DNA of 7,040 nt from Balneolales bacterium (GCA_007133995.1 SLLP01000026.1:1-7040); one strand, 5' to 3'; shown: positions 1 to 6,297, numbered from the stretch's first letter. Translations and numbers: made by a program. Notes: generated by a model from the letters alone, not told the origin.

Positions 1-3
1 ATT

Positions 4-36
4 AAAAGCGTCGTCATGTTTATGGCGGCGCTTTTT
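4..36 (+). terminator. Intrinsic terminator of an upstream gene outside the window
   Basis: Bases 4-17 pair with 22-35 to give a 14-base-pair stem with two G-U wobbles and a four-base GTTT loop (18-21). The descending arm runs into five T's (32-36). No gene lies between this and the window edge, so it most likely ends a + strand gene to the left. The ascending arm begins with AAAA, so on the - strand the same stem is followed by TTTT and the element could work weakly in both directions. It also insulates the peptidase gene at 127 from upstream transcription. Confidence 0.8.
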
Positions 37-53
37 GTATATTTGGGCACTTG

Positions 54-79
54 TAACGTTTATGATTCATGCAACGTTA
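54..79 (+). promoter_or_regulatory. Inverted repeat, possible operator upstream of the peptidase gene
   Basis: TAACGTT (54-60) and its exact reverse complement AACGTTA (73-79) are separated by 12 bases. The spacer holds a second small dyad, ATGA-T-TCAT (62-70), with almost the same centre. A nested dyad about 50 bases before a start codon and between two promoter-like elements is what a dimeric regulator site would look like. No known regulator motif was recognised, and the arms are AT-rich and short enough to occur by chance. Confidence 0.25.
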
Positions 80-90
80 TCAGATCATTA

Positions 91-122
91 TTGTTCAGAT
101 GGAATCTTCAGATTTAAATTTG
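91..122 (+). promoter_or_regulatory. Bacteroidota-type promoter for the peptidase-asnS-holA genes
   Basis: TAAATTTG at 115-122 is a full match to the -7 element TAnnTTTG known from Bacteroides and Flavobacterium. TTG at 91-93 lies 21 bases upstream, an acceptable distance for the -33 element. The start of transcription would fall within a few bases of 127, the first base of the peptidase start codon, which implies a leaderless or nearly leaderless message. A second full match, TATATTTG at 38-45, sits just after the terminator but has no clear TTG partner. The call is based on consensus only. Confidence 0.45.
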
Positions 123-126
123 TTAT

Positions 127-1380
127 ATGAGCACACCTGACCGAATTCAGAAAACCGTACTGCCCAACGGGCTGCGTATCGTCACCGAATCGATACGAAC
201 TGTACGAAGTCTTTCAGTTGGCATATGGGTCAAAACAGGCAGTCGCCATGAGAAAGATCCCGAGGCCGGCATTACCCATTTTCTTGAGCACATGCTCTTT
301 AAGGGAACAGATAAACGGTCCGCCTACGACATCGCACTAAGCATGGAGGCCGTTGGCGGATATCTGAATGCATTTACCTCGCCTGAACTGACGTGCTACT
401 ATGCAAGATGTCTGGATTCGGAGCTGGATACCGCGCTCGATGTGCTTACAGACATGGTGCTTCATTCCCGGTTTCCCGAAGATGAGATCGTGAAGGAAAA
501 AAAGGTTGTGGTTGAAGAGATGAAAATGTACCGGGACAACCCTGAAGATTTCATCTTTGAAGAGTTTCACAAGCAGCTGTTTCTGCCTCATCCGCTTGGA
601 CGTCCGATTATCGGTTATGAGTCAACGGTTTCAAGCTTAAGTCGTGAAACGCTCTTTAGTTATATGCGGGAGCATTATCATCCACTCAATGTGATTATTG
701 CTGTAGCAGGGAATGCGGATCATGATCAGGTTGTAGACCTTGCCAAAAAGTATTTTCAGCCGGTAGACAATGAGTTTGTTGCCAACGGAGATCAGCCCAT
801 GACCCCGTACAAGGCTACCAAGTCGCTCATCCGGCGACCTATTGAGCAGACCCATTTCATGCTCGGTCGACGGGCATTGTCGGCGATGGACCCAGACCGG
901 TACAAGTTGCTGCTTGCAAATACCGTTCTGGGTTCCGGTATGAGCTCGCGCCTTCATCAGAACATTCGGGAAAAATACGGCTACTGCTATCATATTCAGT
1001 CGTTCATGGAAGCTTTTCGGGACAGCGGACTGTTTGGTATCTATGCAGGCACCGATCGGGAGTATCTCGATCATGTCAGGGACCTGGTGCTGGTTGAACT
1101 CCGGCGACTCAGCGATGAACGTATTCCCGATAAAGAGTTGAACGAGGCAAAATCACAGCTCAAAGGGAAACTGCTCCTTGCACAGGAGAGCATGAGCAAC
1201 CGTATGACACGACTCGCCAAAAGTGAAATTTTCTATGATCGTTATATTACATTGGATGAGCTGGTAGCTGAAATTGATAGTGCGGATGCAGAGCAAATTC
1301 GTGATCTTTGCGGGGCCTTTTTCGATGAAAAACAATTTACAGAGACGGTTCTGATGCCTGAGGATAAGGAAGCGTCGTGA
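127..1380 (+). CDS. M16 family zinc metallopeptidase (processing-peptidase-like, M16B type)
   Basis: A zinc endopeptidase of the pitrilysin / mitochondrial-processing-peptidase family, probably cytoplasmic because there is no signal peptide or membrane segment. The inverted zinc motif HFLEH is at residues 51-55 (His51 and His55 ligands, Glu54 catalytic base). The distal ligand is most likely Glu131 in the VVVEEMKMYRD stretch. The family N-terminus (VLPNGLRIVTES, 11-22), the YHPLNVIIAVAGN strand (184-196) and the second-half motif GSGMSSRLHQNIREKYGYCY (269-288) are all present. At 417 residues this is a normal single-chain M16B enzyme with an active and a structural half. ATG 127 is the only possible start, since an in-frame TAA lies at 115-117 and no GTG/TTG/ATG codon intervenes. 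There is no Shine-Dalgarno. It is the first gene of a probable unit with asnS, 19 bases downstream. Bacterial relatives degrade peptides or process short proteins; the substrate here cannot be told. Confidence 0.93.
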   Translation: MSTPDRIQKTVLPNGLRIVTESIRTVRSLSVGIWVKTGSRHEKDPEAGITHFLEHMLFKGTDKRSAYDIALSMEAVGGYLNAFTSPELTCYYARCLDSELDTALDVLTDMVLHSRFPEDEIVKEKKVVVEEMKMYRDNPEDFIFEEFHKQLFLPHPLGRPIIGYESTVSSLSRETLFSYMREHYHPLNVIIAVAGNADHDQVVDLAKKYFQPVDNEFVANGDQPMTPYKATKSLIRRPIEQTHFMLGRRALSAMDPDRYKLLLANTVLGSGMSSRLHQNIREKYGYCYHIQSFMEAFRDSGLFGIYAGTDREYLDHVRDLVLVELRRLSDERIPDKELNEAKSQLKGKLLLAQESMSNRMTRLAKSEIFYDRYITLDELVAEIDSADAEQIRDLCGAFFDEKQFTETVLMPEDKEAS

Positions 1381-1399
1381 TCCTCAAATAATTATTTCT

Positions 1400-2893
1400 A
1401 TGGTTTATATCACTGAAATCCCGGAACATGCCGGTAAACAAGTCACCCTTAAAGGATGGGTGTACAACATACGAACCAGTAAAAAGCTGACATTCATTAT
1501 TGTAAGGGACGGAACCGGACTCTGCCAATCTGTTGTGGCTCAGGATGATGTTTCGCAGGAGGTCTGGGAGAAGGCCTTGCGTCTGCAGCAGGAAAGCGCC
1601 ATCGAGATTACAGGGATGGTGAATGTTGATGAGCGCAGCATTGGTGGACACGAACTGCATGCCCGTGACATCAACATTGTTTCTATAGCAGAAGAATATC
1701 CCATTACCCCTAAGGAGCACGGGGTTGAGTTCCTGATGGAGCATCGTCACCTATGGCTGCGGAGCCGAAAGCAATGGGCTGCCATGCGGGTCAGAAATAC
1801 CATCATCTATGCCATCCATCGATTTTTCCAGGAGCGGGGCTTCATACAGATGGATGCACCCATTTTTACAGGCAATGCCGCCGAAGGTACAACCAACCTG
1901 TTTGAAACAGACTACTTTGATCGCAAGGCATACCTTACACAGTCAGGGCAGCTTTATGGCGAGGCCATGGCCATGGCGCACGGCAAGATTTACACCTTTG
2001 GTCCCACGTTTCGTGCCGAAAAAAGCAAGACACGCAGGCACCTCACCGAATTCTGGATGATAGAGCCCGAAATGGCCTACTATGATCTGCCCATGAACAT
2101 GGATCTGGCGGAAAAAATGATCGTATTCATCGTTCAGGAGGTACTGGAGAAAAGCCGTGAAGAGCTTGTAATACTTGAACGGGATGTCTCGAAACTTGAG
2201 CACATCAAAGCACCATTTCCCCGGATCAGCTATACGGAGGCCGTTGAGAAGCTGAATTCTACCGAAATGCAGGAGAAACTGGACGCCATGGCCAAAGAGC
2301 GAAAACTGGAAGCTGAAAAACTCAAAAAGGAACTGGCCTCGCTCAATGCCGAGTTTGGCCAGGCAAAAAAGGGCCGAAAATTCCAGATTGACCGCAAGAG
2401 GGGAGAGATTAATACCCGCCTTGATCAGATTGAGGAGGATTTGCGTAATATCCCGGTCTGGAAAAAATCGGCGCTCGGGAAAAAGTGGGGTGAGGATTTT
2501 GGCGGCAGCGACGAGACCCTGCTAACCATGGACGATGCCACACCGGTGATGGTGTACGGATATCCGGCCGAAGTGAAAGCATTTTACATGAAGCGTGATC
2601 CGGAGAACAATGACATAGCACTGGGGGTTGACATGCTCGCCCCGGAAGGCTATGGCGAGATCATCGGAGGCGGTCAGCGCGAAGATAATCTTGAAATTCT
2701 GCTGCAGCGGCTCAAAGAGCATAATTTGCCGGAAGAGCAATTCCGCTGGTATCTGGATTTGCGCAAGTACGGGTCCGTGCCACACTCCGGTTTTGGCCTT
2801 GGACTGGAGCGTACGGTCGCCTGGTTGTGCGGTCTTCAACATGTCCGCGAAACCATCCCGTTCCCACGTATGATGGGACGCCTCTATCCGTAA
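1400..2893 (+). CDS. asnS: Asparaginyl-tRNA synthetase (class IIb) with a charged insertion
   Basis: Charges tRNA-Asn with asparagine using ATP, in the cytoplasm. The N-terminal OB-fold anticodon-binding domain covers about residues 1-110 (VTLKGWVYNIRTSKKLTFIIVRDG). Class II motif 1 is around 129-155, motif 2 around 199-226 (TFGPTFRAEKS...TEFWMIEPE), and motif 3 around 464-490 (GFGLGLERTVAWLCGL, then HVRETIPFPR). The end RMMGRLYP and the stretch GEIIGGGQRE (419-428) are typical of AsnRS rather than AspRS. The 497 residues exceed the usual 430-470 because residues about 286-362 form an extra segment rich in Lys and Glu, predicted coiled coil, between SYTEAVEKL and WGEDFGGSDETLL. The frame is unbroken through it. 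ATG 1400 gives a proper family N-terminus, no upstream start is available, and there is no Shine-Dalgarno. It lies between the M16 peptidase and holA. Confidence 0.97.
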   Translation: MVYITEIPEHAGKQVTLKGWVYNIRTSKKLTFIIVRDGTGLCQSVVAQDDVSQEVWEKALRLQQESAIEITGMVNVDERSIGGHELHARDINIVSIAEEYPITPKEHGVEFLMEHRHLWLRSRKQWAAMRVRNTIIYAIHRFFQERGFIQMDAPIFTGNAAEGTTNLFETDYFDRKAYLTQSGQLYGEAMAMAHGKIYTFGPTFRAEKSKTRRHLTEFWMIEPEMAYYDLPMNMDLAEKMIVFIVQEVLEKSREELVILERDVSKLEHIKAPFPRISYTEAVEKLNSTEMQEKLDAMAKERKLEAEKLKKELASLNAEFGQAKKGRKFQIDRKRGEINTRLDQIEEDLRNIPVWKKSALGKKWGEDFGGSDETLLTMDDATPVMVYGYPAEVKAFYMKRDPENNDIALGVDMLAPEGYGEIIGGGQREDNLEILLQRLKEHNLPEEQFRWYLDLRKYGSVPHSGFGLGLERTVAWLCGLQHVRETIPFPRMMGRLYP

Positions 2894-2924
2894 CTGAACG
2901 CATCAGCTTTGAAATCACCTTGTC

Positions 2925-4085
2925 ATGGCAAAAAAAACATCCAGCCTGGAACAATTTAAAGCATTTATGGAGGAATTACGTGGACCTGAGATCAAGCCGG
3001 TCTATGCATTCTTCGGTGAGGAGAGTTTTTTCCCGGACCGCCTGCAGGATGCGGCCATCTCCGTTGTGCCGGAGGAGGCCAGGGATTTCAATCTGGATGT
3101 GTTGTACGGGCTTGAGGTGAAGGCAGACAAGGTGATTGACGTATGCCGCAGTTACCCGATGATGGCAGAACGGCGCGTTGTTGTGGTACGTGATTTCATG
3201 AAGATGTTTGATGCCAGGCAGACCCGTACGGAGCGTCGGGGAGCAGAACGCCCCGGTGGCGGACATTCGGGCTTGGAACAAGCCAGTGCAGATCCCGGTG
3301 AAATATCCCTGGATGGACCGGAGACGGGAGGCGGTACAGTAGACGACCTTGCAAATTATCTGAAACAGCCAAATCCAAGTACACTGCTTATTCTCACAAG
3401 CGAAAAACGTCCTGCCGCTAACAGTAAATTGGGAAGTGCGCTTAAAAAAAGTAAAACGGTTACTTCGCATACTTTTGATCCGCTGGGGGAATACCATTTG
3501 CCACAGTGGATTGTGGATTGGGCGTCAATGGAACATAATCTGACATTCGAGGACAATGCCGTTCAGCTTTTGGCTTTCCATGTGGGCAATCATCTGCAGC
3601 AGTTGACGGTTGAGATTGCGAAACTGGCTGCCAGCTGTAAGGGAGATCGAGCGGTCAAGGAACAAGATGTAAAAGATCTTGTCGGGCTCTCCAGGGAATA
3701 CTCGGTATTTGATTTTCAGGATGCACTTTTCGAACGCAACACCGGTAAAGCGATGATGATCGCCCGGCAACTCTTACACAATGCCGACTCACCAGCCGGG
3801 GAGGTGATTAAGGTCATAAGCTATTTGTATGGAACATTCGGGAAAATATGGCATATCCAGCGTCTCACCCGTAAAGGAATGTCGCCAAATCTGGTACAGG
3901 AATCTGTGGGAATAAAAAGTAACTTCTACTACAACAAGCTGGCCAGGGCGGGATATAATTATCCGCTTGCAGTTTGCCCATGGCTGTTTGAAGTGCTCCT
4001 CGATGCGGACAAGGCAATAAAGGGATTCAGCCGGCAGTCTCCGGAGTCGGTGTTGCTAATGACCGTCAAAAAAATCACTACCTGA
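2925..4085 (+). CDS. holA: DNA polymerase III delta subunit (clamp loader) with a low-complexity insertion
   Basis: Delta binds and opens the sliding clamp and works with tau/gamma and delta-prime in the clamp-loader complex. Recognition rests on the N-terminal PVYAFFGEESFFPDRL (25-40), the strand RRVVVVRDFMKM (83-94), LKQPNPSTLLILTSEK (146-161), the helical stretch GNHLQQLTVEIAKLA, then REYSVFDFQDALFERNTGKA and the C-terminal collar domain. The protein has 386 residues against about 330-345 for most homologues. The excess is mainly residues about 96-137, a Gly/Arg/Glu/Pro-rich stretch without predicted fold, placed between two strands of the N-terminal domain. ATG 2925 follows asnS by 31 bases and has no Shine-Dalgarno. 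The 3' end overlaps convergent cfa by 8 bases. HolA is poorly conserved in general, but the order of motifs makes the call firm. Confidence 0.9.
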   Translation: MAKKTSSLEQFKAFMEELRGPEIKPVYAFFGEESFFPDRLQDAAISVVPEEARDFNLDVLYGLEVKADKVIDVCRSYPMMAERRVVVVRDFMKMFDARQTRTERRGAERPGGGHSGLEQASADPGEISLDGPETGGGTVDDLANYLKQPNPSTLLILTSEKRPAANSKLGSALKKSKTVTSHTFDPLGEYHLPQWIVDWASMEHNLTFEDNAVQLLAFHVGNHLQQLTVEIAKLAASCKGDRAVKEQDVKDLVGLSREYSVFDFQDALFERNTGKAMMIARQLLHNADSPAGEVIKVISYLYGTFGKIWHIQRLTRKGMSPNLVQESVGIKSNFYYNKLARAGYNYPLAVCPWLFEVLLDADKAIKGFSRQSPESVLLMTVKKITT

Positions 4086-4099
4086 CGGATGCATATCCG
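4063..4099. other. Inverted repeat around the overlapping holA and cfa stop codons
   Basis: CCGTCA (4063-4068) and TGACGG (4083-4088) can pair around a 14-base loop that holds the cfa stop (TAG on the - strand, 4078-4080); the holA TGA (4083-4085) begins the second arm. A second, competing hairpin, CGGAT-GCAT-ATCCG (4086-4099), follows directly. On the - strand it is followed, about 12 bases on, by a run of seven T's (4068-4074). Neither is a textbook terminator on either strand. The second could end cfa transcription weakly inside the holA coding sequence. Confidence 0.35.
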
Positions 4100-5190
4100 C
4101 CGGGAATACCATCGGGCGAAAGAACCATCTGCCAGACACTCAGTTTACGGGCCTTGAATATTCCGGCACAGCTCATCAGGTAGTACCGCCACATCCGGAA
4201 AAAGCGCTCGCTGTAATTATCCCTGAGATTCTTGTGGTTGGATGTAATATTCTGGTGCCAGTGCTTAAGTGTTTTTTCATAGTTGGGACCGATATTGTGC
4301 AGGTCTTCAAGCACAAACAGATCCTCCCATGAAAGTGCCAACTGTCGCAGGGAGGGGATCATGGAATTGGGAAAGATATATTTTCCTATCCACGGATCAC
4401 TTTTTTGCACAGATCGATTGCCACCGATGGTGTGGAGCAGAAATAGTCCATCCGGATTGAGACAGCGCCGGACGACTTTCATGAATGCGCGGTAGTTTTT
4501 CACACCAACGTGTTCAATCATGCCGATGGACCAGACTCGGTCAAATTGACCATTCAGTTCTCTGAAATCCTGGAGCAGAATCTTGACAGGTAGAACTTTG
4601 AATAATTCCGCTGCCCTTTTTGCCTGGTTGACCGATACGGTTACTCCCACTCCCTCCACACCAAATTTTTCAGCGGCGTATTTGAGAGCGCCACCCCAGC
4701 CGCATCCTATGTCGAGCACCCGCATCCCTTTTTTTAGCCCCAGCTTACGGAAAATCAGGTCCAGTTTGTTTTGCTGGGCCTGATCAAGTGAATCTGCATT
4801 ATTCCAGTAAGCGCAACTGTATATCATTCTGCTGTCCAGCATGGTCTCGTAGAGATCCTCGCCGATATCATAGTGATGCTCACCAATGACAAAGGCACGA
4901 GAGGGATGCTGAAGGTTCAGGATGGTTGCTTTCAAAAAGGTGCCCAGCTCACGCAGCGGTTTGATTTTCCTGTCCAGATTTACTCTTGCAATCCGGTAAA
5001 AAAAATCATCAAGGGCATCACAGTCCCACCATCCGTCCATGTAGGCTTCACCGAATCCCAGAGAGCCTTCTGCAAATATTCGCTGGAAAAGCAGATCATT
5101 ATGCACCTGGAGGTCAAAAGGACGTGCTCCATTTATGGAAATGCCTGCCAAATCAAGAAGGTTTTCAGTTTTCTTGTAAAATGCGTCCAT
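4078..5190 (-). CDS. cfa: Cyclopropane-fatty-acyl-phospholipid synthase
   Basis: Adds a methylene group from S-adenosylmethionine across cis double bonds of unsaturated acyl chains in membrane phospholipids; a soluble enzyme working at the inner membrane surface. The N-terminal lipid-binding domain (about 1-110) includes GSLGFGEAYMDGWWD (42-56). The Rossmann methyltransferase domain has the SAM loop VLDIGCGWGG (158-167). The active-site residues known from E. coli Cfa (Cys139, Glu239, His266, Ile268, Tyr317) all appear at a constant offset of 13: Cys126 in YSCAYW, Glu226 in GMIEHVG, His253 and Ile255 in LLHTIGG, Tyr304 in GPNY. So the enzyme should be active and bicarbonate-dependent. Length 370 is normal. 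The start ATG (5188-5190) has a strong Shine-Dalgarno, GGAGGTGG at 5195-5202, unlike most neighbours. It is divergent from speD, which also uses S-adenosylmethionine. Confidence 0.96.
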   Translation of the reverse strand: MDAFYKKTENLLDLAGISINGARPFDLQVHNDLLFQRIFAEGSLGFGEAYMDGWWDCDALDDFFYRIARVNLDRKIKPLRELGTFLKATILNLQHPSRAFVIGEHHYDIGEDLYETMLDSRMIYSCAYWNNADSLDQAQQNKLDLIFRKLGLKKGMRVLDIGCGWGGALKYAAEKFGVEGVGVTVSVNQAKRAAELFKVLPVKILLQDFRELNGQFDRVWSIGMIEHVGVKNYRAFMKVVRRCLNPDGLFLLHTIGGNRSVQKSDPWIGKYIFPNSMIPSLRQLALSWEDLFVLEDLHNIGPNYEKTLKHWHQNITSNHKNLRDNYSERFFRMWRYYLMSCAGIFKARKLSVWQMVLSPDGIPGGYASVR

Positions 5191-5194
5191 TTTT

Positions 5195-5202
5195 CCACCT
5201 CC
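5195..5202 (-). promoter_or_regulatory. Strong Shine-Dalgarno of cfa
   Basis: Read on the - strand this is GGAGGTGG, with GGAGG ending seven bases before the ATG. It fixes the cfa start and stands out because the peptidase, asnS, holA, speD and speE starts have no comparable site. Confidence 0.8.
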
Positions 5203-5272
5203 AATTTTGTTAGCAGAAATTACCCGTAACTACATAACTGTCTATATAACAAAAAAAAATACGACTTAACAA

Positions 5273-5326
5273 ATCCGGATCGTTTGATTTGTCAAAGCAT
5301 AATACACCAGTTAATCCAATCCGGAT
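5273..5326. repeat. Two copies of the palindrome ATCCGGAT, possible operator pair
   Basis: Identical 9-base units AATCCGGAT, each holding the perfect palindrome ATCCGGAT (5273-5280 and 5319-5326), have start points 46 bases apart in the cfa/speD intergenic region, 83 and 129 bases upstream of the cfa start. The second is flanked by further ATCC and GGAT half units. A GC-centred palindrome repeated in otherwise AT-rich DNA fits a dimeric regulator, but a third copy (4450-4457) occurs inside the cfa coding sequence, where codon content explains it. Confidence 0.3.
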
Positions 5327-5569
5327 GGATAAAAAAAATTCTCAAGGCATATTAAATTCGGAAAAAAATCTTTAATTTTGGAATCTGTATAAAAATGGTT
5401 CAGTTGCGTTTTTTTGTAGAATGAATGGGAACCGCTTTTTACGGTGTTAATTTGTTATCACTTAATGAATAATCCTCTCAGAAATAAAAATACATATAGA
5501 CGATACTACGAAATTGATATATGCTGGTTCAAAGACAGTTTCACGAATCCGAAATTTTATTGTGATATT

Positions 5570-5700
5570 GCGATCAAATCCCAAGCAAGAGATTGATTGC
5601 TGCGTACCAACGCGACTTTTTCACACAAGCGCATGCGTTACAAGCGGGGTGGCTGTGTGCCAAGGGTTGCTTTTTTTTTACTTGCTGTTTCATGCAGCGA
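5570..5700 (+). promoter_or_regulatory. Candidate structured leader RNA of speD
   Basis: Consecutive stem-loops can be drawn on the + strand. 5570-5580 pairs with 5591-5600 (ten pairs, one bulged A, one G-U). TGCGT-ACCA-ACGCG spans 5601-5614. CACACA plus GC (5622-5630) pairs with GC plus TGTGTG (5652-5659) with one bulged A. TTGCTG (5682-5687) pairs with CAGCGA (5695-5700). AACGC (5609-5613) can instead pair with GCGTT (5635-5639), which would break the second and disturb the third stem. Nine T's (5671-5679) follow the third stem at 12 bases. The arrangement resembles an attenuator or riboswitch-like leader ending 34 bases before the speD start. It matches no class recognised here, and no covariation can be checked. 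Confidence 0.3.
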
Positions 5701-5734
5701 TCACTGAATACACCACCCACTAGATCTCAAAGAA

Positions 5735-6142
5735 ATGGAAGCATTAGGAAGACAAATACTCGTTGAGTTTTACGAATGCAATGACGAAGTACTCAATGAC
5801 GTTGCACAAATTGAAGCAATTTTACTAGAGGGAACACGGGCATCCGGTGCTTCCATAATTTCCCACAAATTCCACAAGTTCAGCCCTCATGGTGTCAGTG
5901 GAATGGTCGTTATTGCTGAATCCCATGTTGCGATCCATACCTGGCCGGAATATTCCTATGCTGCTGTCGATATCTTTACTTGCGGAGATACGATCGACCC
6001 GTGGATCATTCAGGAACATCTTAAAGAACATTTTGAATCCAGAAATACATCGGCGATGGAACTGAAGCGTGGTATGTTCAAAGTGGCTGAGGGGCAGAAA
6101 CTGCTTTTCAAGCCTGAAAATGCGGCAAAATTCAGCAATTGA
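5735..6142 (+). CDS. speD: S-adenosylmethionine decarboxylase proenzyme (pyruvoyl, prokaryotic class 1B)
   Basis: Makes decarboxylated S-adenosylmethionine, the aminopropyl donor for spermidine. The proenzyme cuts itself between Glu62 and Ser63 (motif AESHVAIHTWPE, 61-72); Ser63 becomes the pyruvoyl group of the alpha chain. His68 (processing) and Cys83 (proton donor) fall at exactly the positions known for the Thermotoga maritima enzyme. The end of the core, YAAVDIFTCGD (75-85), is canonical. The 135 residues fit the short Thermotoga/Bacillus type, not the longer E. coli type. ATG 5735 gives the standard N-terminus (MEALGRQILVEFYECN). The upstream sequence is A-rich without a clear Shine-Dalgarno. 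It is followed at 188 bases by arginine decarboxylase and then speE, so it is part of a polyamine cluster, and it is preceded by a possibly folded leader. Confidence 0.96.
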   Translation: MEALGRQILVEFYECNDEVLNDVAQIEAILLEGTRASGASIISHKFHKFSPHGVSGMVVIAESHVAIHTWPEYSYAAVDIFTCGDTIDPWIIQEHLKEHFESRNTSAMELKRGMFKVAEGQKLLFKPENAAKFSN

Positions 6143-6152
6143 ATGAACCCGA

Positions 6153-6190
6153 CTGTGCTTCTTTATTCCGCATTCAAATGCTGAACACAG
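6153..6190 (+). other. Nested stem-loop after speD
   Basis: CTGTG plus TTC (6153-6161, one bulged C) pairs with GAA plus CACAG (6183-6190), eight pairs in all. Inside lies a small GCAT-TCAA-ATGC hairpin (6170-6181). It begins 11 bases after the speD stop codon. There is no T-run after it, so it is not a standard terminator; it could be a transcript-end stabiliser or a processing or attenuation site between speD and the next gene. Confidence 0.3.
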
Positions 6191-6281
6191 CGGTTGATGT
6201 GAATCTCATTCTCCATGGCAGACATTTCAAGGATCGTGCAGCGGTCCATGCCGGAAAGTCCAGATGCACCTCGCAGTCTTC

Positions 6282-6297
6282 ATAATGTCATTATAAT
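6282..6297 (+). promoter_or_regulatory. Palindrome and TATAAT box before the arginine decarboxylase gene
   Basis: ATAATG-T-CATTAT (6282-6294) is a perfect 13-base palindrome that overlaps a TATAAT hexamer (6292-6297), 33 bases before the start codon. There is no fitting -35 box, so a separate promoter for the arginine decarboxylase is only possible. If it is real, the palindrome would be well placed as an operator. Confidence 0.25.

Larger units (their letters stand above)
5191..5734. other. AT-rich divergent intergenic region between cfa and speD
   Basis: A 544-base stretch without a credible gene. Next to cfa are its Shine-Dalgarno, A/T runs (5251-5259, 5331-5338) and two copies of the palindrome ATCCGGAT (5273-5280 and 5319-5326). 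In the middle, TAATTTTG at 5373-5380 is a full match to the Bacteroidota -7 element TAnnTTTG pointing toward speD, and TTAATTTG at 5447-5454 matches in seven of eight positions. Neither has a clear TTG box at the right distance. From 5570 to 5700 there is a run of stem-loops and a nine-T tract, described separately. A TTG-initiated open frame (5514-5723) crosses these stem-loops and is not believed to be a gene. Confidence 0.75.

Noticed and set aside
637..1074. 145-codon - strand frame opposite the M16 peptidase
   Set aside because: Shadow of a strongly recognised gene; the composition is unlike a real protein and there is no start context.
2522..2842. 106-codon - strand frame opposite the 3' part of asnS
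   Set aside because: Lies wholly over conserved AsnRS motif 3 coding sequence; a shadow frame.
2827..3120. 97-codon + strand frame bridging asnS and holA
   Set aside because: Overlaps conserved parts of both genes in another frame; no recognisable protein.
3210..3338. Frameshift in holA as the cause of the odd segment
   Set aside because: The frame is the same before and after the segment, and recognisable HolA sequence flanks it on both sides; an in-frame insertion is the simpler reading.
4450..4457. Third copy of ATCCGGAT, inside cfa
   Set aside because: It encodes the ordinary Asn-Pro-Asp-Gly turn of the methyltransferase, so coding content explains it.
5290..5295. TTGACA on the - strand as a sigma-70 -35 box for cfa
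   Set aside because: At the standard 17-base spacing the next hexamer is TTGTTA, which does not resemble TATAAT.
5514..5723. 69-codon + strand frame ending 11 bases before speD, with a hydrophobic C-terminal part
   Set aside because: It starts with TTG, has no ribosome site, its hydrophobic part is partly produced by the T9 tract, and it covers the stem-loop region. No family is recognised. A leader peptide remains possible but unsupported.
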